Shown here: one piece after another, positions 62,936-64,000 of the stretch
Layout of the letters: every line of letters begins with the position of its first letter
Position numbering within the stretch: position 1 is the stretch's first letter
DNA from: Sphingomonadaceae bacterium OTU29LAMAA1
Lineage (GTDB): Bacteria > Pseudomonadota > Alphaproteobacteria > Sphingomonadales > Sphingomonadaceae
Reading direction: 5' to 3'
DNA: 64,000 bases
Assembly: GCA_024072375.1 (NCBI GenBank)
Contig: CP099617.1
Location: 1,282,001 to 1,346,000, forward strand
Program-made: the position numbers and the translations under genes
Notes under the pieces: model-generated
Database searches by the model: none
Seen by the model: the letters and a program-made list of their open reading frames with translations, nothing else
Told to the model about the DNA's origin: nothing

Positions 62936-63298
62936 ATGAGGACGCCGCTTCTGATCGCCGCCCTTGCGATGCCACTGCTGGCCGCCAAATCCGATCCGCT
63001 GGCGGGGCGCGTGGCGGGACCGGCGGCGCGCTGCATCAGCGTGTCCCAGACCAACGGTCCGTCGATCATCGACCGTAACACGATCCTGTATACCGAGGGC
63101 GCGGGAAACCGCGTGTGGAAGACGGGGCCGGTCGGGGCCTGTCCCTCGCTCGAACCGCTCAACACGCTCATCGTCGAGATCTATGGCGGTCAGTTATGCC
63201 GCAACGATCGCTTCCGCGTGCTGACGGCGGGGACAAGCATTCCCTCGGCCTATTGCCGCTTCACCGAATTCACGCCGTACACTAAGGTGAAGAAATAG
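62936..63298 (+). CDS. Small secreted protein, paralogue of the preceding lipoprotein
   Basis: This 120-residue protein has a signal-like start (MRTPLLIAALAMPLLAA) but no lipobox. It shares TILYTEGAGNRVWKT, YGGQLCRND and CRFTEFTPYTK with its neighbour, and four cysteines are in equivalent places. The two genes are 4 bp apart and probably co-expressed. Function unknown. Confidence 0.8.
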   Translation: MRTPLLIAALAMPLLAAKSDPLAGRVAGPAARCISVSQTNGPSIIDRNTILYTEGAGNRVWKTGPVGACPSLEPLNTLIVEIYGGQLCRNDRFRVLTAGTSIPSAYCRFTEFTPYTKVKK

Positions 63299-63316
63299 CG
63301 CGCGGCAGGCCGTGCG

Positions 63317-64000
63317 TCACAGCACGAACCGGCTCAAATCCGTGTTCCGTGCGATCCCCGCCAGCTGCCGATCGACATAGGCGGCATCCACGATCACCGG
63401 CTCGGACCGGTCCTCGGCATCGAAACTGACGTCCTCCAGCAGCTTTTCCATGACCGTCTGCAAACGGCGCGCGCCGATGTTCTCGACCTGCCCGTTCACC
63501 TCCGCCGCGATCCGCGCGATCGCCGCGATACCATCGTCAGTGAAGCTCACTACGGCCCCCTCGGTCGCCAGCAGCGCCTTGTATTGCGCCGGCAAAGAGG
63601 CCTTGGTGTCCGACAGGATCGCGATGAAATCCTCCTCGGTCAGCCCCTTCAACTCTACCCGGATCGGCAGGCGGCCCTGCAACTCGGGCAGCAGATCGGA
63701 CGGCTTGGCGACGTGGAACGCGCCGCTGGCGATGAACAGGATATGGTCCGTCTTCATCGGCCCATATTTCGTCGCCACCGTAGTCCCCTCGATTAACGGC
63801 AGCAGGTCGCGCTGCACGCCTTCGCGACTGACCGATCCGCCGCGCACGTCGCTGACCGCGATTTTGTCGATCTCGTCGAGGAAGACGATACCATTCGCTT
63901 CTGCGTCCGCCAGCGCGGTCCGGCTCACCTCGTCCTGGTCGAGCCGCTTGTCGGCCTCTTCCTCGACCAGCTTGTCCCACGCTGCGCGCACGCTGATCTT
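63317..64000 (-). CDS. hslU: HslU ATPase subunit of the HslUV protease (5' part outside window)
   Basis: The C-terminal 227 residues are present. They include the Walker B motif in [29 protein letters not shown], the sensor region [26 protein letters not shown] and the C-terminal [16 protein letters not shown] end, which inserts into HslV. The gene converges with the small secreted protein gene, with 18 bp between stops. Its start and hslV lie beyond the window. Confidence 0.95.
   Translation of the reverse strand, partial: KISVRAAWDKLVEEEADKRLDQDEVSRTALADAEANGIVFLDEIDKIAVSDVRGGSVSREGVQRDLLPLIEGTTVATKYGPMKTDHILFIASGAFHVAKPSDLLPELQGRLPIRVELKGLTEEDFIAILSDTKASLPAQYKALLATEGAVVSFTDDGIAAIARIAAEVNGQVENIGARRLQTVMEKLLEDVSFDAEDRSEPVIVDAAYVDRQLAGIARNTDLSRFVL

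Overview
The window looks like a sphingomonad alphaproteobacterium (Sphingomonas or a close relative). It is GC-rich, it carries a TonB receptor of the large Xanthomonas/Caulobacter type, several exported glycosidases have twin-arginine signals, and the gene pairs (DUF898 protein with M48 peptidase, gloA with gloB, hslU) fit that group. This is recognised from protein sequence only; no database search was run.

Positions 1 to about 29,086 are one side of a tailed-phage prophage (HK97-type head, long non-contractile tail). The minus strand carries the early and late genes in order from right to left: Cro-like and CII-like regulators, small regulators, an ASCH-like protein, a CHC2/Toprim primase, an FtsK-gamma protein with a GapR-like domain, a D5/SF3 helicase, a cluster of 9-bp repeats, a DUF6362-like protein, HNH endonuclease, small and large terminase, portal, S49 protease, capsid, head-tail connectors, tail tube, the tail chaperone pair with a -1 frameshift site, tape measure, and a tail protein cut by the window edge. 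A CI-like S24 repressor faces the other way, between two pairs of a palindromic operator containing TATAAT. It is followed by small lysogeny-region genes and a large serine recombinase whose 3' end runs into tRNA-Gly(CCC), the likely attachment site. The left prophage end, lysis genes and tail tip lie outside the window.

From 29,184 to 57,317 the chromosome carries a glycan-use region in two divergent halves. The minus-strand half is cutC, nagR, a SIS-type glucosamine-6-phosphate deaminase, nagA, a GH2 beta-galactosidase, a fused EIIA-HPr-EI phosphotransferase (nagF) and the GlcNAc permease EIICB (nagE). The plus-strand half is a TonB receptor, then GH20 hexosaminidase, GH2 beta-mannosidase, GH3, GH125, GH92 and GH29. 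Together these activities could dismantle N-glycans (beta-galactose, GlcNAc, alpha- and beta-mannose, fucose) and feed GlcNAc to the nag pathway. A 386-bp tandem duplication sits at the GH20/beta-mannosidase junction and leaves a truncated gene copy. Palindromic intergenic elements lie downstream.

From 57,378 to the end are chromosomal housekeeping genes: a DUF898 membrane protein, M48 peptidase, alpha/beta hydrolase, TPR protein, glyoxalases I and II, two related small secreted cysteine proteins, and the 3' part of hslU on the minus strand.
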